The position numbers were made by a program, and so were the translations under genes. DNA of 64,000 bases. Source: Helicobacter hepaticus ATCC 51449. Lineage in GTDB: Bacteria; Campylobacterota; Campylobacteria; Campylobacterales; Helicobacteraceae. Shown piece by piece: positions 40,277 through 49,053 of the stretch. The stretch covers positions 806,001 to 870,000 of the forward strand of contig NC_004917.1 of assembly GCF_000007905.1 (NCBI RefSeq). The letters are read 5' to 3'. Position 1 is the first letter of the stretch, and each line of letters opens with the position of its first letter. The notes beneath the pieces are model-generated. The model had not been told where the DNA came from and made no database searches. It saw only the letters and a program-made list of their open reading frames with translations.

Positions 40277-40672
40277 ATGAAAATGTTAAAGTTGGTTTTT
40301 ACTTTGGGATTAGGAACGATTGCTCTTTTGTTTGTTGCTTGTGGAGCAAATTCACCCAAAGATGTGGCAATAGCTTTTACTAAAGATGCTTATAAGGGCA
40401 ATGGTGATAGGTTGATTAAATATATTCATTTACCCCAAATGGAAACTGATGCAACAAAAGAAATAGTTAAAGGTAAGTTTAAGACTGCTGCGGCAAAAGC
40501 AGAAAGCAAAGCAGAAGCATTCGGTGGATTAGATGAAGTTAAAGCTATCCCCGAATGTATTGAAGAGCAAAGAGCAATTATTAAAGTGTTTGTGCGTTTT
40601 AAAAATGGAAGTGTAGATACTGATACGATAGAGCTTATTAAAGTTGATAATGAGTGGAAAGTTATTCTCTAA
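40277..40672 (+). CDS. Small lipoprotein, DUF4878-like
   Basis: A 131-aa predicted lipoprotein. The signal MKMLKLVFTLGLGTIALLFVAC ends in a lipobox with a cysteine near residue 22. The mature domain (SPKDVAIAFTKDAYKGN..., ending DNEWKVIL) resembles the DUF4878 NTF2-like fold. The start at 40277 is favoured over an upstream ATG by AGGA ten bases away and by signal peptide length. Its end overlaps the start of the decayed gene that follows. Confidence 0.7.
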   Translation: MKMLKLVFTLGLGTIALLFVACGANSPKDVAIAFTKDAYKGNGDRLIKYIHLPQMETDATKEIVKGKFKTAAAKAESKAEAFGGLDEVKAIPECIEEQRAIIKVFVRFKNGSVDTDTIELIKVDNEWKVIL

Positions 40673-41293
40673 ATTCATTTATCCTACTCTTAGCTTTGCA
40701 GTTCTTGTAGCTGTAAAGCTTTTATATTCTTTATATCCTTTTAATACATTATCAAGCTTCGCAACCCATACATTTAAAACTCATATTTTAATACACTTCC
40801 TCCCCTTGAAATAGGCGATATTATTTTTCGAGAAGGCAGAGGTATAGAAAGTGTAGTCATACAAGTATTAAGCAATCACCACTATACACATATCGGCTTG
40901 ATAGTTTCTACACATCCTATTATCATTCTTCACGCCACGCCTGATGACAATCCGACAAAAACCAATCAAGTTATACTTAGCTCACTTGACAAATTTCTCT
41001 TCCACGCAAAACAAATTGCGATTAAACGTTTTGATTTTTCTACTCAAACGCGTGAAAAATTGCGCTTGAAGCACAATTATGGCTTGGAAAGCCTTTTATT
41101 TTAAGCGCACCTCATCATTGTATTCACCACACTTTTAGAATCTATTCTCTCTCCTCATATTGCACTCAATTTACCCTATAATGATATAGATTTTTCTGCC
41201 TTTAAAGGACAATACCTTTTTCCCAAAGCCTTTTTTGAATCTACCCAATCAACTTTAATTTATCAATCAGATTCTATACATTCTCCATCTTAA
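40650..41293 (+). pseudogene. Decayed YiiX/YebB-like permuted NlpC/P60 hydrolase
   Basis: Fragments of one protein lie in different frames. The first is MSGKLFSKFIYPTLSFAVLVAV from an ATG at 40650. After a shift near 40780-40800 comes GDIIFREG, then HHYTHIGLIV and IIILHATPDD up to a stop near 41104. After further shifts there is FTTLLESILS and FSAFKGQYLFPKAFFES up to 41293. GDIIFR and HIGL are typical of YiiX-type cysteine hydrolases; the expected YC-TEL motif is damaged by a lost base. At least two frame breaks indicate a pseudogene. It ends inside the convergent glcD. Confidence 0.65.
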
Positions 41294-42674
41294 GTCCCAT
41301 TTTACCCGGATTGAGAATATTATTTGGGTCAAAGGCTTTTTTGATATGAGCAAATAAATTCATCTCTGCCTCACTAAAAGCTAAGTGCATAAAAGGTGCT
41401 TTTGATAAACCTATGCCGTGCTCACCGCTTAATGTCCCTTCAAGTTCAATAGCAATTTTAAAAATCTCCTCAATACACTCATATCCTTTTTTGAGAGATT
41501 GCTTATCATTTGGGTCAGGCACCATAACATTTACATGCACATTGCCATCTCCTGTATGCCCAAAGCAGGGAATCTTAAATTCATATTTTTTACTTAACTC
41601 TCCTATACGAGACAAAAGCTCGGGTAATGCTGAGCGAGGAACGGTGATATCTTCGTTGAGCTTTTTCTTGCCATAAATTGTAATACTTTGGCTTACATTT
41701 CGTCTTGCAAACCACAAATCTTGGGCTTGAATGTCATCTTGAGCAATCTTAAAATCAATGCAACCATTTTCTTTGAATCTTGCTGATAAAACCTCAAGCT
41801 GAAAATCAAGTTGCTGCTCCAAATCACCATCAACTTGAGTAATAAGTATCGCTCCAGCATCTATGGGCAGTCCCTTTGAAAATCGCTCCTCTACCGCACG
41901 AATGCTCAAATTATCTAAAAACTCCATTGCCACAGGAGTGATGCCACTTGCCATTGTTTTATACACAGCATTCATTGCAGATTCTATATCGGCAAAAACA
42001 CCCATAGCCGAACGCACAAATTTAGGCTTCGCAATAAGTTTAAGAGTAATTTCAGTAATCACAGCAAGTGAGCCTTCACTCGCTATCAAAATACCAGCAA
42101 CATTAAATCCTGCGACATCTTTAATTGTTTTTTTTCCTGCACGGATTATATCGCCATTTGGAAGCACTGCACGCAATGCCATAACATAATCTTTCGTAAT
42201 GCCATACTTTGCTGCACGCATACCACCTGCATTTTCGCTGACATTCCCACCAAGTGTGCTGTATTCTTGGCTTGCAGGATCTGGTGGATAGAATAAACCT
42301 TTTGCCTCCACCGCTTCTTGAAAAATTTTATTGACTACACCGGGTTGCACACGTGCGATAAGGTTTTTTTCATCAATTTCTAGAATCTTATTAAAATATC
42401 GCTCTAGTGCAAGAATAATCCCTCCATTTACAGGCAACGCTCCACCTGTAAATCCGCTTCCTGCACCACGTGGAATAACAGGTATTTTATGCTCATTACA
42501 ATAGGCTAAAATGGAGCTTACATCTTGTTCATTACGTGGGAAAACTACTGCTTCAGGCTCATAACGCTCCCGTGTGGCATCATAGCAATATGCTACTAAA
42601 TGCGCCTTATCATCATAACAATTCTTTTCCCCTACGATGCGCTTTAGGGTTTGAATATGAGACGTATTTAACAT
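41274..42674 (-). CDS. glcD: FAD-linked oxidase, glycolate oxidase GlcD / D-lactate dehydrogenase type
   Basis: A 466-aa flavoprotein of the PCMH family. The FAD domain has IPVIPRGAGSGFTGGALPV near residue 55, PPDPASQEYSTLGGNVSENAGG near 130 and DVAGFNVAGILIASEGSL near 185. The C-terminal substrate domain ends HTGDGNVHVNV, EGTLSGEHGIG and DPNNILNPGKM. It oxidises glycolate or D-lactate; which one cannot be decided here. It is followed by pgbA-like, Nudix and csd3 on the same strand, as in H. pylori. Confidence 0.9.
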   Translation of the reverse strand: MLNTSHIQTLKRIVGEKNCYDDKAHLVAYCYDATRERYEPEAVVFPRNEQDVSSILAYCNEHKIPVIPRGAGSGFTGGALPVNGGIILALERYFNKILEIDEKNLIARVQPGVVNKIFQEAVEAKGLFYPPDPASQEYSTLGGNVSENAGGMRAAKYGITKDYVMALRAVLPNGDIIRAGKKTIKDVAGFNVAGILIASEGSLAVITEITLKLIAKPKFVRSAMGVFADIESAMNAVYKTMASGITPVAMEFLDNLSIRAVEERFSKGLPIDAGAILITQVDGDLEQQLDFQLEVLSARFKENGCIDFKIAQDDIQAQDLWFARRNVSQSITIYGKKKLNEDITVPRSALPELLSRIGELSKKYEFKIPCFGHTGDGNVHVNVMVPDPNDKQSLKKGYECIEEIFKIAIELEGTLSGEHGIGLSKAPFMHLAFSEAEMNLFAHIKKAFDPNNILNPGKMGLKMENV

Positions 42675-42676
42675 AT

Positions 42677-43423
42677 TTACTCCTTATGTTTTAGATTCTC
42701 AAATGATTTAAGACTTGCGCGCAATAAATTATCATAGTAAGGAAAGTATTGGCGCGATTTCTTTGAACGCAATTTGTTTGCAAGAGAACCTGTATCTATA
42801 TTCACAATACGCGAAAAAAATGGTGCTTGTGTATTTTGAATATATGGCTTATCAAAAGGCAGCACTTCAAGGATACTAAAACTTTGGCAATCAAGCACAT
42901 TGACACCATTGGAAGCAAGAATATACAATAATCCTATGCTATACACATTACAAAATTCATTTAAATGCTTGGGTTTTGGATCATTAATGCCATCTTTTGC
43001 CAAAAATGCAGCTAATAAATCAATATGGGCAAAACTCGTATTGGGTGCAAGAGAGAGAATCTTATTATAACTTTCTTGGTCTGGGGCAATGGCGATTGAT
43101 TTATTATAAAAACTTCCAAAAATAATTTTATCTCCTTGTGCTGGAGAAGATTGAGGTGTAGGAAGATATTTTTGCGAAATACTATCAAAAGGTGTATAAC
43201 TCGCATAAGCTGTGCCATTTTTAATACTTTTAATGACAGCACTAGCAATAATAATATTATAACCTTGATTCTGCGTGAGCACGATACCACTTTGCCCAAC
43301 TTTTAAATGGTCTGCACGAAAAGATAGAACATTTGCATTTACCTCATCAATTTCCACGCCCTTTGGCAGAGTATCAATGGCTTGAAGCATAATTGCACAA
43401 ATTAATCCTGCTAATATTCGCAT
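42677..43423 (-). CDS. pgbA: PgbA-like N-terminal domain protein
   Basis: A 248-aa exported protein with an N-terminal signal (MRILAGLICAIMLQA). It resembles the N-terminal domain of the H. pylori plasminogen-binding surface proteins PgbA/PgbB and occupies the same place next to glcD. The long Lys/Glu-rich C-terminal region associated with plasminogen binding in H. pylori is short here (only a basic end, RSKKSRQYF to KHKE), so plasminogen binding is doubtful. It lies 10 bp from the Nudix gene. Confidence 0.75.
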   Translation of the reverse strand: MRILAGLICAIMLQAIDTLPKGVEIDEVNANVLSFRADHLKVGQSGIVLTQNQGYNIIIASAVIKSIKNGTAYASYTPFDSISQKYLPTPQSSPAQGDKIIFGSFYNKSIAIAPDQESYNKILSLAPNTSFAHIDLLAAFLAKDGINDPKPKHLNEFCNVYSIGLLYILASNGVNVLDCQSFSILEVLPFDKPYIQNTQAPFFSRIVNIDTGSLANKLRSKKSRQYFPYYDNLLRASLKSFENLKHKE

Positions 43424-43433
43424 TCTCTTTCCC

Positions 43434-44096
43434 TTAAATCATATTTTCATCTTTTAATTTCTCATAATGATATAAAAACCATAGCACACCAAAACCTAAT
43501 CCGGGCGTTTTCACCCTACTTTCATCATACAGGAATGTTTCTAACTCACTCACTTTAACCAATACAGATTCTATAACTTCGCCATCAACGCCACCTCCCG
43601 CATTCACCCTATCTTTTTCACTTATAGCTGCATAAAAAAGTGTCTGTGTTGCGCCACTATGCCCTACTGCAGTGGCAAATGTAGCAATTTTACGCAAAGA
43701 ATTCACTTTATAACCACATTCCTCTTGCACTTCTTCTTGTGCAATTTGTTCTAAACTTTTACCCGCCTTATCCGTTAGCCCAGCACATAACTCATAAGTA
43801 TAACCTATACCTTGTGATATATGTGAATCCAAATGAGATTGTGTTAAATGTTCTTCTTTATTAAGCGCACGCACAAATACTGGAGGACGAAATTGTTTTA
43901 CAAAAAGCAAACTATCCTCTTGCCTATGATAAAGCACAATCGCCACAGAATCCAAACTTTGGATAAAATCCCACGAACGTTTTAATCCATTTTCGCTATA
44001 AAGCATACGTCTTGGTTTTACATAAGGTGAATCTACACATTCACAAAAACTCACATCACTAATGTGCGAACAAGGTGTAATAGCTTTAGGCTTCAT
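43434..44096 (-). CDS. Nudix hydrolase, NUDT14-like
   Basis: A 220-aa Nudix protein. The segment YELCAGLTDKAGKSLEQIAQ then EEVQEECGYKV matches the Nudix box variant of NUDT14/UDP-glucose pyrophosphatase enzymes, with the EE-x-G core intact and the usual Arg replaced. LFVKQFRPPV near residue 65 is also of this type. A sugar-nucleotide or ADP-ribose substrate is likely. It overlaps csd3 by 11 bp. Confidence 0.82.
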   Translation of the reverse strand: MKPKAITPCSHISDVSFCECVDSPYVKPRRMLYSENGLKRSWDFIQSLDSVAIVLYHRQEDSLLFVKQFRPPVFVRALNKEEHLTQSHLDSHISQGIGYTYELCAGLTDKAGKSLEQIAQEEVQEECGYKVNSLRKIATFATAVGHSGATQTLFYAAISEKDRVNAGGGVDGEVIESVLVKVSELETFLYDESRVKTPGLGFGVLWFLYHYEKLKDENMI

Positions 44097-45285
44097 AAAT
44101 AAACTTATGAGGATTATTCACGCTTGAGAGCGTGTCGGGCAAATTAAGATTCTCATTTGGAGTAATAGTATTTGTATTATTATTTAAAGCCTCTTGGAGA
44201 TAGGGCATAAAATGTTCCTTAAGAGAATCAAAATCTTGTTTCTCCTTATCTTTTAACTCCTTGCTCACAGCTTTCACATTAGAGAGAGGATTAATGGGCA
44301 CATTGTTGCGGTAAAGTCCAAAATGTAAATGCGGTCCTGTGCTTAATCCAGTAGAACCTACACGCCCAATCATTTGCCCTCTTTTCACTCTTTTGCCCGA
44401 TTTCATACCTGTAACAAATGAACTCATATGAGCATAAAGTGTTTTGAGATTATTTTCGTGCCGAATCTCAATAAGATTCCCATATCCACCTTTTTTACCT
44501 GCAAAAATAACCACACCATCAGCAGCTGCAACGATAGGGGTGCCTTTTGGTGCTGCATAATCCACTGCATAATGTGGGCGAATTGTGCCAAGTATAGGGT
44601 GTCTGCGCCCAAGTGAAAATTTAGAACTTATCCTTGCTCCTGCTACGGGAGTTTGAAGCAAGAAACCCTGAATCTCTTTGCCCTCTTTGTTATAATAGCG
44701 TCCATTATTGAATCTAAAAAGATAGTGAGGTTTTTTATTTATCTCTACCACAGCTGCTTTAATACTTGCATTTTTAAGAGGTTTTCCCAAACGATACTTT
44801 CGGTCATAAATCACAGCTAATCTATCATTTTTTAAAATACTATGAAAATTTATGCTGTTTTTATAAGCATTTAGAAATTCGCCTACTAGCCCATTATCGC
44901 GAGTCATCTCAAGCAAATCTTGATAAGGCGATTTTTGAATAGAAAGACTAATAGTCTGCTCCTGCTCAAAATAAATCATAGGTGTAAAATCTAACATATA
45001 CGCACCATCACGCTTGAATATATGAATCTGCATACCATCACCTATAGGGATAAGAGCCTGAATCAACTCGCCATCATCTCCTAAGAGTGTGTAATAAGTA
45101 ACACCTGCATATACTTCTGATGTAAGCTCTTTATCTTTAGGAGGTAAATTATAATATACGCTTGTGGGAATATTATATTTTTGAAAAAATGCAAAAAGTG
45201 TGTATCCTGTTTCCCAAGTCTGATTATGGGCAACTGCACCAAAACAAAAACTACACACACTTATCAACATAAATACTTTTTTCAT
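44086..45285 (-). CDS. csd3: M23 peptidase Csd3/HdpA, cell-shape endopeptidase
   Basis: Zinc metallopeptidase (399 aa) with an N-terminal signal and regulatory domain and a C-terminal LytM domain. Zinc and catalytic residues are visible as H238 and D242 in PHYAVDY, H286 in YAHMSS, and H319/H321 in GPHLHFG. In H. pylori the orthologue trims peptidoglycan crosslinks and peptides and is needed for helical shape. The genomic position beside Nudix-pgbA-glcD supports orthology. The C-terminal ~70 residues are Asn-rich. Confidence 0.9.
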   Translation of the reverse strand: MKKVFMLISVCSFCFGAVAHNQTWETGYTLFAFFQKYNIPTSVYYNLPPKDKELTSEVYAGVTYYTLLGDDGELIQALIPIGDGMQIHIFKRDGAYMLDFTPMIYFEQEQTISLSIQKSPYQDLLEMTRDNGLVGEFLNAYKNSINFHSILKNDRLAVIYDRKYRLGKPLKNASIKAAVVEINKKPHYLFRFNNGRYYNKEGKEIQGFLLQTPVAGARISSKFSLGRRHPILGTIRPHYAVDYAAPKGTPIVAAADGVVIFAGKKGGYGNLIEIRHENNLKTLYAHMSSFVTGMKSGKRVKRGQMIGRVGSTGLSTGPHLHFGLYRNNVPINPLSNVKAVSKELKDKEKQDFDSLKEHFMPYLQEALNNNTNTITPNENLNLPDTLSSVNNPHKFIYEA

Positions 45286-45386
45286 CAGATGCCCTACTTA
45301 CCTGCCAAAATCTTAAATGCTAAAATTACACGATTGTAATATAAAAATTTTAATAAAAATGTTAAAATGCCGTTTTATCTTTAAAC

Positions 45387-45403
45387 TTGGTATTATTTTT
45401 GCA
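45387..45403 (+). promoter_or_regulatory. Candidate sigma54 promoter
   Basis: TTGGTATTATTTTTGCA has the -24 GG and -12 GC of an RpoN promoter with exact ten-base spacing. It lies 46 bp before the small membrane protein gene at 45450. RpoN controls middle flagellar genes in Helicobacter. Confidence 0.6.
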
Positions 45404-45449
45404 TTCACTAAGAGACATATAGAATCTTTACATTAAGGAGTTTTAGATT

Positions 45450-45638
45450 ATGAGCACAGGTTTGAAAAATTGGCTATTTCCTACGCTTAGCTTTGTTGTA
45501 TTTTTATATGCTATGCTTTTGCTCGGGATTTGGACATATCGTGTTGATGCAAATAAACCGCTCTTTAATTCACAAGGTAACTCTAAGACGACAACACTTA
45601 AAGATTTTAAGCAAGAATTGCAAGGATATGTCAAATAA
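45450..45638 (+). CDS. Small single-helix membrane protein upstream of flgM
   Basis: A 62-aa protein with one hydrophobic helix (about residues 8-30) and a polar tail ending KQELQGYVK. TAAGGAG lies nine bases before the ATG. I recognise no family. It sits 46 bp after a good sigma54-type promoter and just before flgM-flgN-flgK, so a flagellar connection is possible. It is divergent from csd3. Confidence 0.65.
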   Translation: MSTGLKNWLFPTLSFVVFLYAMLLLGIWTYRVDANKPLFNSQGNSKTTTLKDFKQELQGYVK

Positions 45639-45670
45639 TAAAATTAAGGGTAAAATTGTCCTAAATCTAT

Positions 45671-45696
45671 TAAAATTATTTGGTTTAATCCGATTT
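45671..45696 (+). promoter_or_regulatory. Candidate sigma28 (FliA) promoter of flgM
   Basis: TAAA, 14 bases, then TCCGATTT is close to the sigma28 consensus (TAAA-N15-GCCGATAA). It lies 33 bp before the flgM ATG. Confidence 0.55.
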
Positions 45697-45728
45697 AGTT
45701 AGCAATAAACCACTTTAAAGGAGTGTCT

Positions 45729-45941
45729 ATGGTAAATGGTGTAAATACAAGCGTTAAAGTCGCAAATATGCTTAATAGAGATGTGCTTGCAAAGCAAAAC
45801 GAAAACAATGAAGTAAAAGAAAAAGAGCAAACCCAACTCTCAAAAGTTGAACAAATTAAAGAGCAAATCAAAAACGGAGAATACAAAATAGATTTGCAAC
45901 AAACTTCTGAAAAAATGGCATCAAATTTGCTTAACCTATAA
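45729..45941 (+). CDS. flgM: Anti-sigma28 factor FlgM
   Basis: A short (70 aa) FlgM that holds FliA inactive until the flagellar hook is complete. The C-terminal half has the sigma-binding helices (SKVEQIKEQIKNGEYKIDLQQTSEKMASNLL). As in other epsilonproteobacteria the N-terminal part is short. The ATG at 45729 has AAAGGAG; a GTG two codons earlier is less likely. It is followed by flgN after 64 bp that contain an inverted repeat. Confidence 0.88.
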   Translation: MVNGVNTSVKVANMLNRDVLAKQNENNEVKEKEQTQLSKVEQIKEQIKNGEYKIDLQQTSEKMASNLLNL

Positions 45942-45949
45942 AAATTTTA

Positions 45950-45986
45950 CATTGACATTTTGTTTGATATTTTCTAAATGTCAATG
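45950..45986 (+). repeat. 11-bp inverted repeat between flgM and flgN
   Basis: CATTGACATTT (45950-45960) and its exact complement AAATGTCAATG (45976-45986) are separated by 15 bases. No T tract follows, so it is not a standard terminator. It could be an operator or an RNA stem controlling flgN-flgK. Confidence 0.6.
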
Positions 45987-46005
45987 CGATTTCTTAGGAT
46001 AGGCT

Positions 46006-46431
46006 ATGCTACACACTTATATTAATGGTGCTATTAGCGATTTGAAGGCGCTCATAGAACTTACCAAACTTGATAATGCTGATATACAAATTGCTAATCA
46101 TCAAGCGATTTTTGATAGAATCCAACAAAAAGATGATCTTGTGAAAGAATTTGAAACTAAAAAGTCTCTTCTTCACCGAGAAATGCTTATCTTATGCGAT
46201 AAAAATCCACATAAAACATTAAAAGAAATCCTTGATGAAAAAGCAAGTCAGCTCCTTGATGATATGCGAAATACCCTTGAAGAACTCAAGATTCTTAATA
46301 CTCATTATGCGCGGAGTGCCTTTGCTGTATCAGAATTTTATAATTCGCTTATCCAAAGAGTAATACCTCACGAAAACAATGGCTATGAACATCACCGACC
46401 TCAAAGCCATTTACTTAAAACTCAAGCTTAG
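46006..46431 (+). CDS. flgN: FlgN-like flagellar export chaperone
   Basis: A 141-aa helical protein immediately upstream of flgK, in the position and with the all-alpha pattern of FlgN, the export chaperone for the hook-filament junction proteins FlgK and FlgL. Sequence similarity to enteric FlgN is weak, so the call relies largely on context. AGGA lies seven bases before the ATG. The C-terminal ~25 residues are His/Gln-rich (EHHRPQSHLL). Confidence 0.75.
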   Translation: MLHTYINGAISDLKALIELTKLDNADIQIANHQAIFDRIQQKDDLVKEFETKKSLLHREMLILCDKNPHKTLKEILDEKASQLLDDMRNTLEELKILNTHYARSAFAVSEFYNSLIQRVIPHENNGYEHHRPQSHLLKTQA

Positions 46432-46439
46432 GACAACTA

Positions 46440-48260
46440 ATGGGCGGCATTCTTTCCTCACTTAACACTTCCTATACAGGCTTACAAGCTCATCAACTGA
46501 TGGTTGATGTAACAGGCAATAACATTTCAAATGCAAGTGATGAATTTTATAGCCGACAACGTGTGCTTGTGCGCCCTGAACGCCCACTTTATTACCAAGA
46601 TTATAATCTCGGCAGAGGTGTAAGTATTGAGACTATACAAAGAATCCACGATGAATTTGTGTTCAATCGTTATCGTAAAGCCGCTGAAGAAGCTCAATAC
46701 TATGATACACATTTTACAACCTTGCGTGAAGCATCAGCCTTTTTCCCTGAAGTTGATGGTGTAGGAATCTATAATGATTTAGAAGAATACTTCAATGCGT
46801 GGAAAGACTTAGCAAAAAATTCCACTGACCCTGCCCAAAAACAAGTTTTAGCTAAAAATACTCAAGTGCTTAGCACTAATATTAAAGATACGCGTTCAAG
46901 ACTCGTGCGTTTGCAGCAAAAAGTAAGTGAAGAACTTGAAGTAACAATCAATGAAGTCAATCGTATTGCAAAAGAAATCGCACATATTAATGGCAAACTC
47001 AAAGAAATGGAAGACCAGCGAGAGCTTAAGCAAGCAAATGAATTGCGTGATAGACGTGATGAGCTTGAATATAATCTTCAAACACTTATAGGGGCAAATG
47101 TTTTTAAAAATCATCTTGATTCTAATGCGTCTATTCACCCTAAATTAGCAGATTTTGATGACGAATATGTATTAAATATTGGCTTTGGTTTTAATATTGT
47201 AGATGGTGCGATGTTCCACCCACTCGTGCTCAAAAAAGATGATAATCATCTCAATCTTAATCGCGTATATTTTCAAGGTGATGATTTTAAAACCGTTGAA
47301 ATTACTGATAAAATCGTTCAAGGCAAAGCTGGTTCTCTTATTAGTCTTTATAATTCAGGAGCTGAAGGCACACGAGTAGGAAAAATTCAAGATTATATTA
47401 ATCATCTTGATATTTTTGCAAAAGGATTTATTGAAGCTACAAATGCTATTTACTCTCAAAGTGCAGCAACACAAATTCGTAGCGATAAACTTGATGTATG
47501 GAGCTTAAATGCTTTGGTAGATAGCAATTATAATATTAAAGAAGGAAGCTTTGATATTGTAGTATATAACACACAGGGAGAAGAAATCGCGCGTAAAACA
47601 ATTAATATTGATAGAATCACTACTATGAATGATGTGGTAAGAGCTATTAATGAAAATACTGATGATAATAAAGATAACAACGCACTCAATGATGTTGATG
47701 ATTATTTTCGTGCATATTATGATAATGGCGCAAGAGAATTTAATATTCTCGCCAAGAATCCTTCTCAAGGACTATATATAGCCATTCAAGATAAAGGCAG
47801 CAATTTTACAGGCGCATTTGGTTTAAATAAATTTCTTGATGGAGATGATGCGCATAATATCGCTCTTAATCAAGAATATGTCAAAGATGCTACACTCATA
47901 CGCCCTTGGCTCACCCCTGTAAATGGAAACTTTGAAGTAGCGAATATGATGCAACAGCTTCAATATGATGATGTAGATTTCTATATTAATAAATATGAAA
48001 AAAAACAAATGAGAATCCCTGAGTATTTTCAGTTCCTGGCTGGACGCGTAGCAAATCAAACTGAAGCTACCCAACGCACAAAAGAAACAAAAGATGCTGT
48101 GCTTTCTGCTGTCAAAAAAGAACATTTAGCTATTTCGCAAGTAAGTCTTGATGAGGAAATGGTAAATCTTATTAAATTTCAAGGTGGTTATGCAGCAAAT
48201 GCTAAAGTGATTACAACTATTGATAGAATGATAGAGACCCTACTTGGTATTAAGCAATAA
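46440..48260 (+). CDS. flgK: Flagellar hook-associated protein 1
   Basis: Hook-filament junction protein (606 aa). The N-terminal rod/hook motif SSLNTSYTGLQAHQLMVDVTGNNISNAS and the C-terminal VNLIKFQGGYAANAKVI, MIETLLGIKQ are diagnostic. The variable middle lies between about residues 200 and 500. AGGA lies six bases before the ATG. It is coexpressed with flgN (8-bp gap). Confidence 0.96.
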   Translation: MGGILSSLNTSYTGLQAHQLMVDVTGNNISNASDEFYSRQRVLVRPERPLYYQDYNLGRGVSIETIQRIHDEFVFNRYRKAAEEAQYYDTHFTTLREASAFFPEVDGVGIYNDLEEYFNAWKDLAKNSTDPAQKQVLAKNTQVLSTNIKDTRSRLVRLQQKVSEELEVTINEVNRIAKEIAHINGKLKEMEDQRELKQANELRDRRDELEYNLQTLIGANVFKNHLDSNASIHPKLADFDDEYVLNIGFGFNIVDGAMFHPLVLKKDDNHLNLNRVYFQGDDFKTVEITDKIVQGKAGSLISLYNSGAEGTRVGKIQDYINHLDIFAKGFIEATNAIYSQSAATQIRSDKLDVWSLNALVDSNYNIKEGSFDIVVYNTQGEEIARKTINIDRITTMNDVVRAINENTDDNKDNNALNDVDDYFRAYYDNGAREFNILAKNPSQGLYIAIQDKGSNFTGAFGLNKFLDGDDAHNIALNQEYVKDATLIRPWLTPVNGNFEVANMMQQLQYDDVDFYINKYEKKQMRIPEYFQFLAGRVANQTEATQRTKETKDAVLSAVKKEHLAISQVSLDEEMVNLIKFQGGYAANAKVITTIDRMIETLLGIKQ

Positions 48261-48261
48261 A

Positions 48262-48972
48262 ATGCTAAAGATTCTAAAAGATAGTCTTAATGATTTTTTT
48301 ACCCTAAAGATTATAAATCTTATTTGGGTGCCTTTAATCTTGAATCTTTTGCTTATAGGTAGTGTGCTCTATTTTTGTGGCTCTTACTTTTATGATTTTA
48401 TTCTCTCTCTTACGCCTAAGTGGCTTCAAGACATCAATGCAAACACTGCTCTTTGGGCACAAGCAGTGAGCTTTATATATAGTGTGAGTATATATCTTAT
48501 CTTGGGTTTGGGCGTTGCTCTCCTTGCTTTGCTATGCAACCTGTTTTTTTCATTGTTTTATACACCTTTAATCGTGCGATATGTGCATAATAAAGATTTT
48601 TCTTTTATCAAACTTAATCCCTTTGGTTCAATGTGGGGTGATACTCTAAGTTTTGTTAAAGATTTGTGTATGTTTATAGCACTTCTTATAGTTTGTATTC
48701 CTCTATATTTTATCCCTATATGTGGCACATTCATACCCTTGATAATTGGGTTTTTCTTTTTTAAAAGACGCACCTTTTATGATGTAGGAAGTTACATAAT
48801 GGATAAAGCACAATTTGATGCTCTACAATCCCAAAAGTTCCAAAACTATATTTGCGCACTTCTTAGCTTTCTCCCTAGCTTAATTCCTTTTGTTAGCTTT
48901 TTTCTTATGCCATTGCAGATTCTTATCATTACGCGATATATGTTTGACAAATTACACTCTCATACTTCTTAA
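48262..48972 (+). CDS. EI24-domain membrane protein
   Basis: A 236-aa membrane protein with four to five hydrophobic segments, similar to EI24/CysZ-like proteins (FSLFYTPLIVRYV; RRTFYDVGSYIMDKAQF). It starts one base after the flgK stop; the ribosome site is poor, so translational coupling is likely, or use of a TTG just upstream within flgK. The transport role is not proven. Confidence 0.75.
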   Translation: MLKILKDSLNDFFTLKIINLIWVPLILNLLLIGSVLYFCGSYFYDFILSLTPKWLQDINANTALWAQAVSFIYSVSIYLILGLGVALLALLCNLFFSLFYTPLIVRYVHNKDFSFIKLNPFGSMWGDTLSFVKDLCMFIALLIVCIPLYFIPICGTFIPLIIGFFFFKRRTFYDVGSYIMDKAQFDALQSQKFQNYICALLSFLPSLIPFVSFFLMPLQILIITRYMFDKLHSHTS

Positions 48973-49053
48973 TTAGACTTAAATATGTTTAAATGACGAG
49001 AATAAAGAATAGGATATGATGCACACTTAGATTCTAAATTAGAGACTATACGT

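Noticed and set aside
40898-41104. A separate 68-aa gene
   Set aside because: It is the middle piece of the decayed YiiX-like gene; matching parts continue in other frames before and after.
45450-45638. Assignment of the small protein to DUF4006
   Set aside because: Size and single helix agree, but I could not recognise a specific sequence match, and the context is flagellar, not cbb3 oxidase.
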